Source: Opitutia bacterium
GTDB taxonomy: Bacteria; Verrucomicrobiota; Verrucomicrobiia; Opitutales; Opitutaceae
DNA: 64,000 nt
Assembly (NCBI GenBank): GCA_016187945.1
Contig: JACPIT010000004.1
Location: 186,001 to 250,000, forward strand
Reading direction: 5' to 3'
The notes beneath the pieces were generated by a model, which saw only the letters and a list, made by a program, of their open reading frames with translations, made no database searches and was not told the DNA's origin. Within the stretch, counting starts at the first letter, position 1; every line of letters starts with the position of its first letter. This document shows, piece after piece, positions 8,333-17,223 of this stretch. Both the position numbers and the translations under genes were made by a program.

Positions 8333-9058
8333 ATGGAGGCACCGCCCAAATTACTCATCGTCGAAGACGACGCCCGGACGCGAACGCTCCTGGAGCGTTA
8401 CCTCAAGGAACAGGGGTTCGCGGTGCTCGCCGTCGCCAGCGGCCGGCGTCTCGACGAAACGCTCGCGGCGCATCCGATCAAACTGGTGATCCTCGATCTG
8501 ATGCTGCCGGGCGAAGACGGTCTGTCCATCTGCCGGCGACTGCGCGGCCGCGGCGAAAACGTGCCGATCATCATCCTCACCGCCAAGGGAGACGAAGTCG
8601 ACCGGGTCGTCGGGCTCGAAATCGGCGCCGACGACTATGTGTCGAAGCCCTTCAGCCCGCGCGAACTGGTCGCGCGCATCAACGCCGTGCTTCGCCGGCG
8701 CATCCCCGCGCCCATCCACGGCGCGCCATCGGCGCTGCCCCAGCTCGTGCGGTTCGGCCGATGCGAGTTGAACCTGAGCACCCGCGAATTGAATCGCGCC
8801 GGCGAGAAACTCGTCATGACGACCGGAGAGTTCGCCGTGCTCGAAGCGCTGGCCCGGCATCCGCACGTGCCGCTCTCGCGCGACCGGCTGATGGACCTCG
8901 CCCGCGGCAAGGAGCACGGCGTCCACGACCGCAGCATGGACGTGCAGGTTTCGCGCGTGCGCCGTTTGATCGAGGACGACTCCTCGCAGCCGCGCTACAT
9001 TCAAACCGTGTGGGGCTTCGGCTACGTGTTCGTGCCCGACGCGCCCGCCACCTCGTGA
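8333..9058 (+). CDS. OmpR-family response regulator
   Basis: 241 residues. The receiver domain (about 6-120) has the acidic pair Glu11-Asp12, phospho-acceptor Asp55 in VILDLMLPGEDG, the conserved Thr in IILTAKG and Lys in VSKPFSP. The winged-helix DNA-binding domain (about 140-237) is strikingly close to E. coli OmpR: LMDLARGKEH, RSMDVQVSRVRRLIEDD, RYIQTVWGFGYVFVPD. It probably controls the divergent efflux operon and perhaps its own operon. Its stop overlaps the GTG start of the kinase. Confidence 0.92.
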   Translation: MEAPPKLLIVEDDARTRTLLERYLKEQGFAVLAVASGRRLDETLAAHPIKLVILDLMLPGEDGLSICRRLRGRGENVPIIILTAKGDEVDRVVGLEIGADDYVSKPFSPRELVARINAVLRRRIPAPIHGAPSALPQLVRFGRCELNLSTRELNRAGEKLVMTTGEFAVLEALARHPHVPLSRDRLMDLARGKEHGVHDRSMDVQVSRVRRLIEDDSSQPRYIQTVWGFGYVFVPDAPATS

Positions 9059-10365
9059 AATTCTTTCCCAAAACGCTCCTCGGCCAGACCGCTCTCTATC
9101 TCGGAGCGCTGCTGTTGACGGCGCAGGCGCTCTGGTTCGCCACCGCCCAGTATTTCATTTTGACGGAAGTGAAACCCGCCTACCAGCAGCAGATCGTCGA
9201 CCTGGTGGTCCTGGCGCAAGCGCTGGTGGAGGCGCAACCGCCGGACGCCGATCTCTCCTCCACCGCGACGCTGCGCCTCGCCTCGCTCCAAACGGCGGAA
9301 ATCGTCCCGGATTCGCACCCCCGGCCAGTCTTGGTCCCGCACGACATCGACGATGTCCCGGGCGACCTGAACCAAATCCTGCGACAGCGCCTCGGCCCCT
9401 CCGCGCTCTCCCTCCAGCAAAAAGATGCGGAGATCAGTTGGCTGCGATTTCCCGCGCGCGGGCAGTTGTTCTGGCTCAAGGCGTCGCTGAGCTCGACGCG
9501 AACCGTGTCCATTGCCAAAGCGCTGTTCATCTCGCTGGAGCTCGCACTGGCCGTCGGGGGCGCCTACCTGATCGTTTTCCGGCTCACGAAAAAACTGCAC
9601 TACGTGACCGAAGCGGCGAAGGCGATCGGACACGGCGAACCGCCGGCCACGTTGGAGATCAGCGGCCCGGAGGAAATCCGTTCCCTCTGCGAAGGATTCA
9701 ACCAGATGTCGCGGGACTTGGTGAAACTCGAGGCCGATCGCCGGCTCATGCTTGCGGGCATCTCGCACGACCTCCGCACTCCCCTCACCCGCCTGCGCAT
9801 CGCCGTGGAACTCGCCCAACCGAACGTCGAGCCCGCAATGGTCCACGACATCGAGGACATGGACGCGATCCTCAAGCAGTTCCTCGACTACGCCCGCGAC
9901 GGCAGCGAAGAGCCGCCCGCCGAACACGACCTCGACACGCTCGTGCGGGAAACCGCGCAGCGTTTTGCGGCCCGCGGGCGCGCCATCGAGACCGGACTCG
10001 GGCAGGTGCCGCCGTTCGTTTTTCGCCGGCACTCGATCCGGCGGGTGCTCGACAACCTGATCGACAATGCCGTGCGCTACGGAAAAACCGGCGTTCGCGT
10101 GCAGACGCGCCTCGTCGACGGCACCGTCTCCGTGACCGTCTCCGACCGCGGCCCCGGGATTCGCAGCGGCCGACCGGCCGATTTCATCCAACCGTTCGCG
10201 CGGGAGGACGCGGCCCGCTCCGAAAGCGGCGCGGGCCTCGGTCTGGCCATCGTCGATCGCGTGATCCGCCTTCACGGCGGACACCTCCGCTTGGAGAACG
10301 CGCCCGGCGGCGGCTTGAGCGCCACGATCGAGCTTCCCTTCCGTCCCGCGGCCACGGTCCGGTAG
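9055..10365 (+). CDS. EnvZ-like sensor histidine kinase
   Basis: 436 residues from a GTG that overlaps the regulator stop (GTGA). A transmembrane helix at about 7-28 and another near 160-180 bracket a periplasmic sensor of about 130 residues. A HAMP-type linker follows. The dimerisation/phospho-acceptor H-box is AGISHDLRTPLTRLR. The catalytic ATPase domain has the N box (DNLIDNAVRYG), G1 (VSDRGPGI) and G2 (SGAGLGLAIVDRV). The kinase is the evident partner of the preceding OmpR-like regulator. The sensed signal is unknown; envelope or toxic-compound stress is suggested only by the efflux neighbour. Confidence 0.9.
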   Translation: MKFFPKTLLGQTALYLGALLLTAQALWFATAQYFILTEVKPAYQQQIVDLVVLAQALVEAQPPDADLSSTATLRLASLQTAEIVPDSHPRPVLVPHDIDDVPGDLNQILRQRLGPSALSLQQKDAEISWLRFPARGQLFWLKASLSSTRTVSIAKALFISLELALAVGGAYLIVFRLTKKLHYVTEAAKAIGHGEPPATLEISGPEEIRSLCEGFNQMSRDLVKLEADRRLMLAGISHDLRTPLTRLRIAVELAQPNVEPAMVHDIEDMDAILKQFLDYARDGSEEPPAEHDLDTLVRETAQRFAARGRAIETGLGQVPPFVFRRHSIRRVLDNLIDNAVRYGKTGVRVQTRLVDGTVSVTVSDRGPGIRSGRPADFIQPFAREDAARSESGAGLGLAIVDRVIRLHGGHLRLENAPGGGLSATIELPFRPAATVR

Positions 10366-10582
10366 AGGACACGCTCCGCCTCCCCGCCGCGAAAATTTCC
10401 CGGCGACTCCCGCGCGTGTCCGGAGCCGCACGCACGAACGCCGAAGGCGACTCGACTCGTCCGCGCATTGAGCCGCAAAACCGGCGGCGGCCCGCAGCGC
10501 GAACGCGCGCCCTTGGAAAAGCACGGCCAGATTCAACCTGCGCCCGCGCGACTTTTCTGCGATGCTCCGGGTTCTCTCGCCT

Positions 10583-11383
10583 ATGAATCCAATGCACGTG
10601 ATCGACTATCGCATCAACGGCGACGACATGCAGTTCGTCGAAATTGAGCTCGACCCCAACGAAGCGGTGATCGCCGAAGCCGGCGCCATGATGTTCATGG
10701 ACGACGGCATCGAGATGGAGACGATCTTCGGCGACGGCTCGCAGCAAAACCGCGGTTTTCTCGGCTCGCTGCTTGGCGCCGGCACGCGCGTCCTGACGGG
10801 CGAATCGCTCTTCATGACCGCCTACGGCAACCGCTCGATGCAGAAGCGGCGCGTGGCGTTCGGCGCGCCCTACCCCGGCAAAATCCTGCCGATGCACCTC
10901 GGCGAGATGGGCGGCGAGATCATCGCGCAGAAAGACTCGTTCCTCTGCGCCGCGAAGGGCGTGAGCATCGGTATCGCCTTTCAAAAGCGCATCGGCGTCG
11001 GCCTCTTCGGTGGCGAAGGTTTCATCATGCAACGCCTCCGCGGCGACGGCCTCGCGTTCGTGCACGCGGGCGGCACGCTCTACGAGCGCGTGCTCGCGCC
11101 GGGCGAAGGCCTGCGCGTCGACACCGGCTGCCTCGTGGCGCTGCAGCCGAGCGTGGATTACGACATCGAGTTCGTCGGCGGCATCAAGACGGCGCTGTTC
11201 GGCGGCGAAGGCCTGTTCTTCGCGCGCCTGCGCGGTCCGGGCAAAGTCTGGCTGCAATCGCTGCCGTTCTCGCGCCTCGCCGGCCGCATCGTCGCCGCGG
11301 CGCCGCAAACCGGCCGCGGCGGCCGCGAGGAAGGTTCGATCCTCGGCGGCCTCGGCCGCGTGCTCGACGGCGACAACAGCTAA
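10583..11383 (+). CDS. AIM24/TIGR00266 family protein
   Basis: 266 residues from ATG 10583; a further ATG lies at 10592. The protein has the family's double-stranded beta-helix style: an early [29 protein letters not shown], a Gly-rich loop, then [30 protein letters not shown] and a closing [10 protein letters not shown]. Family members are soluble and widely conserved, and their biochemical role is not firmly known. The last 30 residues are a Gly/Arg-rich tail ([17 protein letters not shown]). It stands alone, 217 bp after the kinase gene. Confidence 0.85.
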   Translation: MNPMHVIDYRINGDDMQFVEIELDPNEAVIAEAGAMMFMDDGIEMETIFGDGSQQNRGFLGSLLGAGTRVLTGESLFMTAYGNRSMQKRRVAFGAPYPGKILPMHLGEMGGEIIAQKDSFLCAAKGVSIGIAFQKRIGVGLFGGEGFIMQRLRGDGLAFVHAGGTLYERVLAPGEGLRVDTGCLVALQPSVDYDIEFVGGIKTALFGGEGLFFARLRGPGKVWLQSLPFSRLAGRIVAAAPQTGRGGREEGSILGGLGRVLDGDNS

Positions 11384-11479
11384 GCCGGGTGCACTTCACC
11401 CGGCCGCTCGTCCCGATTAGCAACCGCTAATCCGCTGCCATGTTGTTGTTCATCGAACGACGGGCACTGTGCATCGGCA

Positions 11480-12190
11480 ATGAACACGACGCTCTTCTTC
11501 TCCGTCATTTTGATAGTTTGCCATGTCGTGCTTGCCCTCGTCGGTTTCTTCACAGGGCTCCAGGCAGAAAACGTTCGCTACCTTCAATACGTGCAATGGC
11601 TTGGTGCGGCTGTTGTCTTTGTCGTGCTCTATCTCGGCGCTGAGGCAAAACGAAAAGAGCGCCCCAATCAGGCTTTCACGTTCGGTGGAGCGTTCCTAGC
11701 GATTTTTCTGATCGGTCTTATTGCCGCCGTCGGTAGCGCTGTAGCGAACTATTTTCATATCAAGTATCTCAGCCCAGCCTTTCCCGACTACATGGCGGAC
11801 CACATCCGTGGCCAATTCGTAGACCAGGGAATGCCTGAATCGCGAATCGACGGCGCGGTCGAAATGCAGCGAAAGCTTTTTCAGCCGGGACTTGGTAGCG
11901 TGGTGCTTTTTGTCATGTCTACTCTCACAGCCGCGGTTCTCGGCCTCCTACATGGTCTGGCACTCGTGCGCAGGCGTTCGCTCAAATCGCTGCTAACGAT
12001 CTACGCACTGATCCTTGGCGCGTTGGGGTTAATCTTCGGAGGCCTCGGCGGCCTGATGAAGCATGAGTTCTTACTCGGCGCAGTTAAGGGTCTGGCAATC
12101 AATGTCGCCGTCGCGGTTATCGGCTGGGGCGCGTTGCTGAAAGCAACAGGCTACGCCGCCGACGCTCCGCCGGCTGAGCCCACCATGTGA
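11480..12190 (+). CDS. DUF4199 membrane protein
   Basis: 236 residues with four hydrophobic segments: about 5-27, 36-55, 67-90 and 140-165, plus a C-terminal pair near 175-195 and 203-222. The loop between helices 3 and 4 (FHIKYLSPAFPDYMADHIRGQFVDQGMPESRIDGAVE) is typical of DUF4199 proteins, whose function is unknown. Codon use is visibly less GC-biased than that of the neighbours (many A/T third positions), which hints at more recent acquisition. A strong terminator follows directly. Confidence 0.72.
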   Translation: MNTTLFFSVILIVCHVVLALVGFFTGLQAENVRYLQYVQWLGAAVVFVVLYLGAEAKRKERPNQAFTFGGAFLAIFLIGLIAAVGSAVANYFHIKYLSPAFPDYMADHIRGQFVDQGMPESRIDGAVEMQRKLFQPGLGSVVLFVMSTLTAAVLGLLHGLALVRRRSLKSLLTIYALILGALGLIFGGLGGLMKHEFLLGAVKGLAINVAVAVIGWGALLKATGYAADAPPAEPTM

Positions 12191-12207
12191 ACGCTATACC
12201 GAACGAG

Positions 12208-12246
12208 CGAGGCCGCCCGGGAAACCGGGCGGCCTCGATTCTTTTT
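12208..12246 (+). terminator. Intrinsic terminator after the DUF4199 gene
   Basis: A perfect 13-bp GC-rich stem (12208-12220 with 12225-12237) closes a GAAA tetraloop and is followed by TTCTTTTT. It sits 18 bp past the stop of the DUF4199 gene and separates it from the convergent PDZ gene. Confidence 0.9.
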
Positions 12247-12293
12247 ACTGCACACACGCGACGCGTGACACCTCACGCGTCGAAAAACGGAAT

Positions 12294-13325
12294 TCAGAAC
12301 GGACGCGTAGGCGAGCGCAACGGGTGTCCCGCGTCGCGACCGGGCTCGGTGCTCGTCTTTGTTTTTTCGGGCGCCTTCACGGCCGCGCCTTCCTGCTCGA
12401 GCGACTCGTCGGCCTCGAAGTCGATCGTCGCGGAGTCGATCTTGCCAAGACGTTTCTTCACTTCGGCGGGCAGCTTCTCGCGTTCCTCGTCGGTGTTGAT
12501 CGGGCCCTTGAAAGTCACGCCACCTTTCGCGTCCTTCACCGTGAGATCGCGCTGGCCTTTCGACGCCGTGATTTCGATCGAGCCTTCGTCGTCGGAATAG
12601 GCGAAGTTGCCTTCGGCCATGTTGAGCAGCGACGAGCCGCCACCGTGGCGCTTCAACAGGTGCACGCGCGGATTGCCGGCGAACCAGTTGCCGCGCTCGC
12701 GGCCGATGATGCGGAGCGCGTCGTTCAATTCGTCGCGCGCGATGCCGGGCAACTCCCGGAGCCGCTCGATCGCGGGACCGCCGTCGCCTTCAAAGAAATG
12801 AAACGCATCGCCGCCCGGAAAATCTCCCGCGCGCAACCCGAAGAACCGCGGCACCTCCCGCTCGCCGAGTTTCGCGGTGACCGTGGTTTCTTTGCCGCCG
12901 CGGAAGAACGTCAGCTTCACTTCGTCGCCCGGCTTTTTTGCGCGGATGAGCACGCTGAACTGGCGCGAGTCGACGAGTTGCTGGTCGCCGAGTTTGGTAA
13001 GGACGTCGTGCTCCTTCAGCACGCTCGCGGCCGGACTGTCGCCGGCGACGTGGCGCACGACGAGGCCCATGCCGTCGGCGAGGCCGAGTTGCGACGCGAG
13101 CGCATCGGGCAGCGGACCGGTTTCGACGCCGAGAAAAGTGACTTTCTCGGGCGGCATTTTCTGGTCGGATTTTTCGCCCTTCACGACCCGCACCTTCACG
13201 GGATCGCTGATCTGGATGCGGACGACATTGGGATCGACGCGACGGACGACCGTCGCGGCGTGAGCGGACGCGGCGAGCGCGCCGCCGAGGAGAACGGGAA
13301 GCAGGTAACGCACGGAGTTTTTCAT
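12294..13325 (-). CDS. Exported PDZ-domain protein
   Basis: 343 residues from ATG 13325. A signal peptide is evident (MKNSVRYLLPVLLGGALAASAHA). A PDZ domain at about 75-160 contains FLGVETGPLP, GLVVRHVAGDSPAASVLKEHDVLTKLGDQQL and KPGDEVKLTFFRGGK. No protease Ser-His-Asp domain follows. The rest is a low-conservation region with an acidic, Lys-rich tail. It is the third gene of the sigma/anti-sigma operon, and may bind C-termini of envelope proteins as a sensor or scaffold; that role is inference. Confidence 0.75.
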   Translation of the reverse strand: MKNSVRYLLPVLLGGALAASAHAATVVRRVDPNVVRIQISDPVKVRVVKGEKSDQKMPPEKVTFLGVETGPLPDALASQLGLADGMGLVVRHVAGDSPAASVLKEHDVLTKLGDQQLVDSRQFSVLIRAKKPGDEVKLTFFRGGKETTVTAKLGEREVPRFFGLRAGDFPGGDAFHFFEGDGGPAIERLRELPGIARDELNDALRIIGRERGNWFAGNPRVHLLKRHGGGSSLLNMAEGNFAYSDDEGSIEITASKGQRDLTVKDAKGGVTFKGPINTDEEREKLPAEVKKRLGKIDSATIDFEADESLEQEGAAVKAPEKTKTSTEPGRDAGHPLRSPTRPF

Positions 13326-13396
13326 GTTGGGTGGGTTGGACGACGCGCCGGCATGCAAACCTTGGCCGACGCGCCGCCCGGGTTGGGTTTGCAAAA

Positions 13397-14023
13397 TCAG
13401 TGGAAGCTGGCCGGCATCACGCGCACTTCGTCGCGCGGCACGCTCCATTTGAGCGAGGAGTTGGTGGCCGGGTTTTTCCACGTGTAAGTATCGACGTAGC
13501 GCGCGCGGATACGGCGCGCGGGCGTGTTGTCTTCGAGGAGCACGGGGCCTTCGTCCTGGAGGTCGTAGAGGACGTTCGCCGCCTTCACGGGACGATAAGT
13601 GTCGCGCGCGGCGAGGGCGCGCGGCTCGATCTGAGCGGCGGGTGGAAGCGCGGAAACATCCGGCGCGCCGGCCGCGGGCTGGTCGTTCTGGGCGATCGCG
13701 GGCGCGTCGGAGGCGCGCGGCGCGGGCGCTTCGGTCGATTGCCAGCGCCAGACCGCGAGCGACACCGCCAGCGCGACGCCGGCGGCCGCGGCCATTTGCC
13801 AGCTAAACCATTTCCACGAGCGCAGCGTCGTCGCGGACGTGTAACGCGGCGCAGGCGAAGTCGCAGCCGCGGGCGCGGGTTTCGGTTCGAGCGCGGCGGG
13901 GCGCGCGGCACCGGCCGGTTGCGAGAGTTCGTGCTCCACCCGGGCGCGGAGCAGAACGGACGGACGCCGCGGGCGCAGCGCCTTCAGTTCGTTTTCCAGA
14001 TCCTGGAGTGTGGTGTCATCCAT
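13397..14023 (-). CDS. Single-pass membrane protein, probable anti-sigma factor
   Basis: 208 residues. A short charged cytoplasmic N-terminus (MDDTTLQDLENELKALRPRRPS), a Pro/Ala-rich linker, one transmembrane helix at about 75-92 (WQMAAAAGVALAVSLAVW), then a periplasmic domain with a Tyr/Arg-rich end. No zinc-binding HxxxCxxC motif is seen, so it is not a classical ZAS anti-sigma factor. The call rests mainly on its 8-bp overlap with the ECF sigma gene and on the layout. Confidence 0.65.
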   Translation of the reverse strand: MDDTTLQDLENELKALRPRRPSVLLRARVEHELSQPAGAARPAALEPKPAPAAATSPAPRYTSATTLRSWKWFSWQMAAAAGVALAVSLAVWRWQSTEAPAPRASDAPAIAQNDQPAAGAPDVSALPPAAQIEPRALAARDTYRPVKAANVLYDLQDEGPVLLEDNTPARRIRARYVDTYTWKNPATNSSLKWSVPRDEVRVMPASFH

Positions 14024-14558
14024 AGCTGAGCGGCTTTAGTTCCTTGCGCAGCGCGCCGAGGGCGTAGCGGTAGCGCGAAGCGGCGGTGTTGGGCGAGATG
14101 CCGAGCGTCTCGCCGATTTGTTCGAACGTGAGTTCCTCCCAGATTTTGAGCACGAGGACTTCGCGCTGTTCGACGGGCAAACGTTGGAGCGCGGTCTCGA
14201 TTTCCACGCGGCGCTCGTCGCCATCGCCGGGCAGCGGGTCGAAAATCCCCTCGCGCTCCTCCAGACCGCCGTCGGCTTTCTCCTCGCGAACGACTCGGCG
14301 GCCCTCGCGGCGTGCGAGATCGAGTGCGGCCCGGCGGACCGAGGTGATGAGCAGCGCCTGCGGATCGCCCGGCAGCTCGCGCTGGTGGCGCCAGTAACGC
14401 ACGAAGGCTTCCTGCACGACGTCCTCGGCGTCCGCCAGTGAGCGGGTCCACTGCCGCGCACAGAGCAGCAGCTTGGGTCCGTAAGCCTCGAACCAGTCTT
14501 TCCAGGATGTGGATGCACGAGCGCCCTCCATGGGTGGTTGTTTCCTGAAAAGCGTCAT
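14016..14558 (-). CDS. ECF-type RNA polymerase sigma factor
   Basis: 180 residues; an internal ATG at 14531 is an alternative start. Region 2 is seen around WTRSLADAEDVVQEAFVRYWRH, which binds core polymerase and the -10 element. Region 4 is the helix-turn-helix LPVEQREVLVLKIWEELTFEQIGETLGISPNTAASRYRYAL, which binds -35. There is no sigma region 3. It heads an operon with the membrane protein and the PDZ protein, a common arrangement for an envelope-responsive sigma/anti-sigma circuit. Confidence 0.92.
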   Translation of the reverse strand: MTLFRKQPPMEGARASTSWKDWFEAYGPKLLLCARQWTRSLADAEDVVQEAFVRYWRHQRELPGDPQALLITSVRRAALDLARREGRRVVREEKADGGLEEREGIFDPLPGDGDERRVEIETALQRLPVEQREVLVLKIWEELTFEQIGETLGISPNTAASRYRYALGALRKELKPLSYG

Positions 14559-14605
14559 GCCGCTGCGGTTTTGTTTATTCCGACCGCAGATTCGCGCAAC
14601 CGGGC

Positions 14606-14636
14606 AAAAGAAAAGGGCCGGTCTTGCGACCGGCCC
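14606..14636 (-). terminator. Distal minus-strand terminator of the 58-residue membrane gene
   Basis: A 9-bp stem (14615-14623 with 14628-14636) and a 4-nt loop are followed on the minus strand by CTTTTCTTTTG. It is the second of two terminators in a row after the small gene at 14717-14893, and insulates the sigma operon downstream. Confidence 0.75.
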
Positions 14637-14648
14637 CTGCGTGGAGGG

Positions 14649-14686
14649 AAAATAGAGAGGCCCGGGCTACCCCTAACCCGGGCCTC
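14649..14686 (-). terminator. Proximal minus-strand terminator of the 58-residue membrane gene
   Basis: A 10-bp stem (14657-14666 with 14677-14686, GAGGCCCGGG type) is followed on the minus strand by TCTATTTT. It lies 31 bp past the stop of the small gene. Two efficient hairpins in a row suggest strong transcription of the small gene. Confidence 0.75.
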
Positions 14687-14716
14687 ATTTGCACACTATG
14701 CTTTCGGCTGAAACTT

Positions 14717-14893
14717 TCAGGACGTGCGCTTGGCGCCGTCGAAGGCCGCGAAGGCCAGGATCGCCACCGCGGCGACATAACCGATGACCAGACCGACGAG
14801 CGGGAGGTCAGTGTTCACCTTCGCAAGTTCGAAGAAGACGACTGCGAGGGTGGCCGTGAGGGCGGTGGCTTGGAGGAGATTCTTGGTGTTCAT
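14717..14893 (-). CDS. Small two-helix membrane protein, 58 residues
   Basis: Reading the minus strand from ATG 14893 gives a 58-codon frame ending in TGA at 14717. The protein has hydrophobic segment 1 at about 6-24 (LLQATALTATLAVVFFELA), a turn (KVNTDLP), then segment 2 at about 31-50 (LVGLVIGYVAAVAILAFAAF) and a basic end DGAKRTS. It therefore looks like a helical hairpin in the membrane. An AAAGG lies about 12 nt upstream as a weak ribosome site. Two tandem terminators follow and a LysR regulator diverges 107 bp away, all of which support a real gene. I recognise no family. Confidence 0.65.
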   Translation of the reverse strand: MNTKNLLQATALTATLAVVFFELAKVNTDLPLVGLVIGYVAAVAILAFAAFDGAKRTS

Positions 14894-14980
14894 GTTGGTG
14901 AACCTTTCGTGGAGGTTGTCTTGGTTGACGGCGCAGAGATTACCACCGGCCTTGCAATAGGAGAAATACTTCGTTTCTAT

Positions 14981-14991
14981 CTATGCCATAG
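14981..14991. promoter_or_regulatory. Short dyad next to the LysR start, candidate LysR-type site
   Basis: CTATGCCATAG is a perfect 5-bp dyad about one central base, 10 bp before the LysR ATG, within an AT-rich stretch (14955-15000) that is the only room for promoters of both divergent genes. LysR proteins usually bind T-N11-A dyads near their own start, so this is a plausible but weak candidate. Confidence 0.3.
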
Positions 14992-15000
14992 TCAAAATCT

Positions 15001-15939
15001 ATGGAAATCTACCAGCTCCGCTACTTCGTCGCCGTGGCCGAAACGGAGAATTTCACCAAGGCGGCCGCTCGCAGTTTCATTTCACAACCATCTCTCAGCC
15101 AGCAGATTCTAAACCTCGAAGAGGAGCTCGGGCAGAAGCTTTTCCATCGCTTGGGGCGGAAGGTCGCGCTCACCACTGCCGGGCAAATCCTCCTCGATCG
15201 CGCCCACCGCATCCTCGCGGAGGCAGACGACGCCGTCCGCGAACTCAAAGAAGACCCTGCGCAAGGCCACCGCGTCTCCGTCGGGGTGATTCCGACGGTC
15301 GCCCACTTCTTTTTGCCCGCGATCCTCGCCTATTGCCGAGCCAATGACGTCCGACTTCAACTCAATAGCCGCGAAGACTTTAGGCCGACCGTCGTCCAAG
15401 CGGTGCTCGACGGCGAGATCGACCTCGGCGTCGTGTCGATGCCCGTAAACGAACCGCGCATCGAGACCTCCGTGTTGTTTTCCGAACCGTTGCTGTTAGC
15501 CGTGGCTGCGAATCACCCGCTGGCGACCGCGGCGAACGTCACGCTCGAGGATTTGCGCGATCAAGATTTCGTGATGCTCGGCACAGGCTCGTCGACCGCC
15601 ACGCTCGTCCAGCGCCTGCTCGGCGATCATGATTTCGAGCCGCGAGTCGCCCACCGCGCCGCGCAGCTTTCCACCGCTAAGGCCCTCACCGCACTCGGCG
15701 TCGGCATCAGCGTTCTGCCCCGCAGCGCGCGCACGGCCAACGACCCGGCCGGCCTCGTTTACCGGAAATTTTCCGGGCAAGGCCCCATGCGCGAAATCTC
15801 GCTGATCCGCCACTATCGCCACCACCACACGAAAGGCGCGAAGATTTTTTCCGACGCCGCCCATGCCGTCGTCGGCCCGATGCAGAGCGCGCTCGCGACG
15901 ACACCACCCTTTCGGACACCGGGCGGAACACGAACCTGA
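15001..15939 (+). CDS. LysR-family transcriptional regulator
   Basis: 312 residues. The N-terminal winged helix is typical (YQLRYFVAVAETENFTKAAARSFISQPSLSQQILNLEEELGQKLFHRLGRKVALTTAG). A linker helix and a two-lobed co-inducer domain follow (VSVGVIPTVAHFFLPAILAYC, DGEIDLGVVSMP, GVGISVLP). The hydrophobic positions resemble the CysB/OxyR/CbbR group, but no redox Cys pair is seen, so it is not OxyR. Divergence from the small membrane gene at 14717-14893 makes that gene its first likely target. The MFS gene starts 39 bp downstream in the same direction and may be co-transcribed. Confidence 0.9.
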   Translation: MEIYQLRYFVAVAETENFTKAAARSFISQPSLSQQILNLEEELGQKLFHRLGRKVALTTAGQILLDRAHRILAEADDAVRELKEDPAQGHRVSVGVIPTVAHFFLPAILAYCRANDVRLQLNSREDFRPTVVQAVLDGEIDLGVVSMPVNEPRIETSVLFSEPLLLAVAANHPLATAANVTLEDLRDQDFVMLGTGSSTATLVQRLLGDHDFEPRVAHRAAQLSTAKALTALGVGISVLPRSARTANDPAGLVYRKFSGQGPMREISLIRHYRHHHTKGAKIFSDAAHAVVGPMQSALATTPPFRTPGGTRT

Positions 15940-15978
15940 GTTGCGGCGGCGCCGATTCGGGGAAACGTCAACAGCTCC

Positions 15979-17223
15979 ATGTCCGCCCTCCCACGCAATC
16001 GCGAGCGCCTCCTGCTGTTCACTTTGGCGGCAGTCCAGTTCACGCACATCATGGATTTCATGATCATGATGCCGCTCGGGCCGCAGTTCATGCGCTCGTT
16101 CGGCATCTCGCCCACGCAATTCGGCTTCCTCGTTTCGATTTACTCGTTCGCCGCCGGCTTGCTGGGCTTCGCCGCCGGGTTCTTCATGGACAAACTCGAC
16201 CGCAAGCGCGCGCTGCTGTTCTTCTACGGCGGTTTTGTCGTGGGCACGTTGTGTTGCGCGCTCTCTCCAAATTTCTTCGCGCTGCTCCTCGCGCGCACCG
16301 TGGCCGGAGCGTTTGGCGGCGTGGCCGCCTCGATCGTTTACGCGATCGTCGGCGACGTGATCCCTTACGAAAGGCGGGGCGCCGCCATGGGCGTGATCAT
16401 GACCTCGTTCTCGCTCGCCTCGATCCTCGGATTGCCGGTCGGGCTGATGCTCACGGGTTGGTTTAGCTGGCATGCGCCGTTCCTGCTGCTCGTCGGCATC
16501 GGCATCGTCCTGCTCGTCGCGATGAACCGCATTCTGCCCGCGTTGCCGCCGCATCGGCACGCCACCGCCCACGACGCGTGGGCCCAGATGCGCACAATCC
16601 TCACGAGCCCTAACCATCAACGCGCCTTCGCGCTCATCGCCGTGCTGGCCGCCGGCAGCGCGCTGATCTATCCGTATCTGACTCCGTCGATGGTCACCAA
16701 CGCGAAGCTGCCGGAATCGCTCATGTGGCTGATCTACGCGCTCGGCGGCGGCGCCACACTGCTCACCTCGCCCTATTTCGGCGGCCTCGCCGATCGCCAC
16801 GGTAAGCTGAAAATTTTCACCTGGCTCGTGCTCATCTCGGCGGTGCCGACTGTCGTCATCGCCAACATGGTTCCATCCCCCGTCTGGGTAATCCTGCTCG
16901 TGACGACCAGCTACATGGTCTCCACGTCGGGTCGGTTCGTGCCGGCGATGGCCATGATCACCGCGAGCGTCGAGCCGCGCTACCGCGGCGGCTTCATGAG
17001 CGTGAACTCCGCCATCCAACAACTGGCCGCGGGCCTCGCCACCTCCGCGGCGGCGTTGCTGGTCAACAGCGACGCACAAGGCCGCATCACCGGCTACCCG
17101 CGCGCGGGATGGCTGGCGCTCATCATGATCGTCGCGTCCGTGTGGCTTATCCGCCACTTGCGCGTCGCCGAGCCAACCACGACGAGCACGCCGCCGGCGG
17201 TCGAACCCGCTGAGGTCGTTTAA
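15979..17223 (+). CDS. MFS transporter
   Basis: 414 residues with twelve hydrophobic segments. The first begins LLLFTLAAVQFTHIMDFMIMMPLGP, and the MFS motif A loop is recognisable as GFFMDKLDRKRALLF. The second half repeats it weakly at GGLADRHGKLKIF. The fold and HIMDFMIMMPLG start resemble AraJ/Bcr-type sugar or drug exporters. No substrate can be named. It follows the LysR gene closely and its stop codon shares bases with the stop of the convergent gene (TTAA). Confidence 0.88.
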   Translation: MSALPRNRERLLLFTLAAVQFTHIMDFMIMMPLGPQFMRSFGISPTQFGFLVSIYSFAAGLLGFAAGFFMDKLDRKRALLFFYGGFVVGTLCCALSPNFFALLLARTVAGAFGGVAASIVYAIVGDVIPYERRGAAMGVIMTSFSLASILGLPVGLMLTGWFSWHAPFLLLVGIGIVLLVAMNRILPALPPHRHATAHDAWAQMRTILTSPNHQRAFALIAVLAAGSALIYPYLTPSMVTNAKLPESLMWLIYALGGGATLLTSPYFGGLADRHGKLKIFTWLVLISAVPTVVIANMVPSPVWVILLVTTSYMVSTSGRFVPAMAMITASVEPRYRGGFMSVNSAIQQLAAGLATSAAALLVNSDAQGRITGYPRAGWLALIMIVASVWLIRHLRVAEPTTTSTPPAVEPAEVV

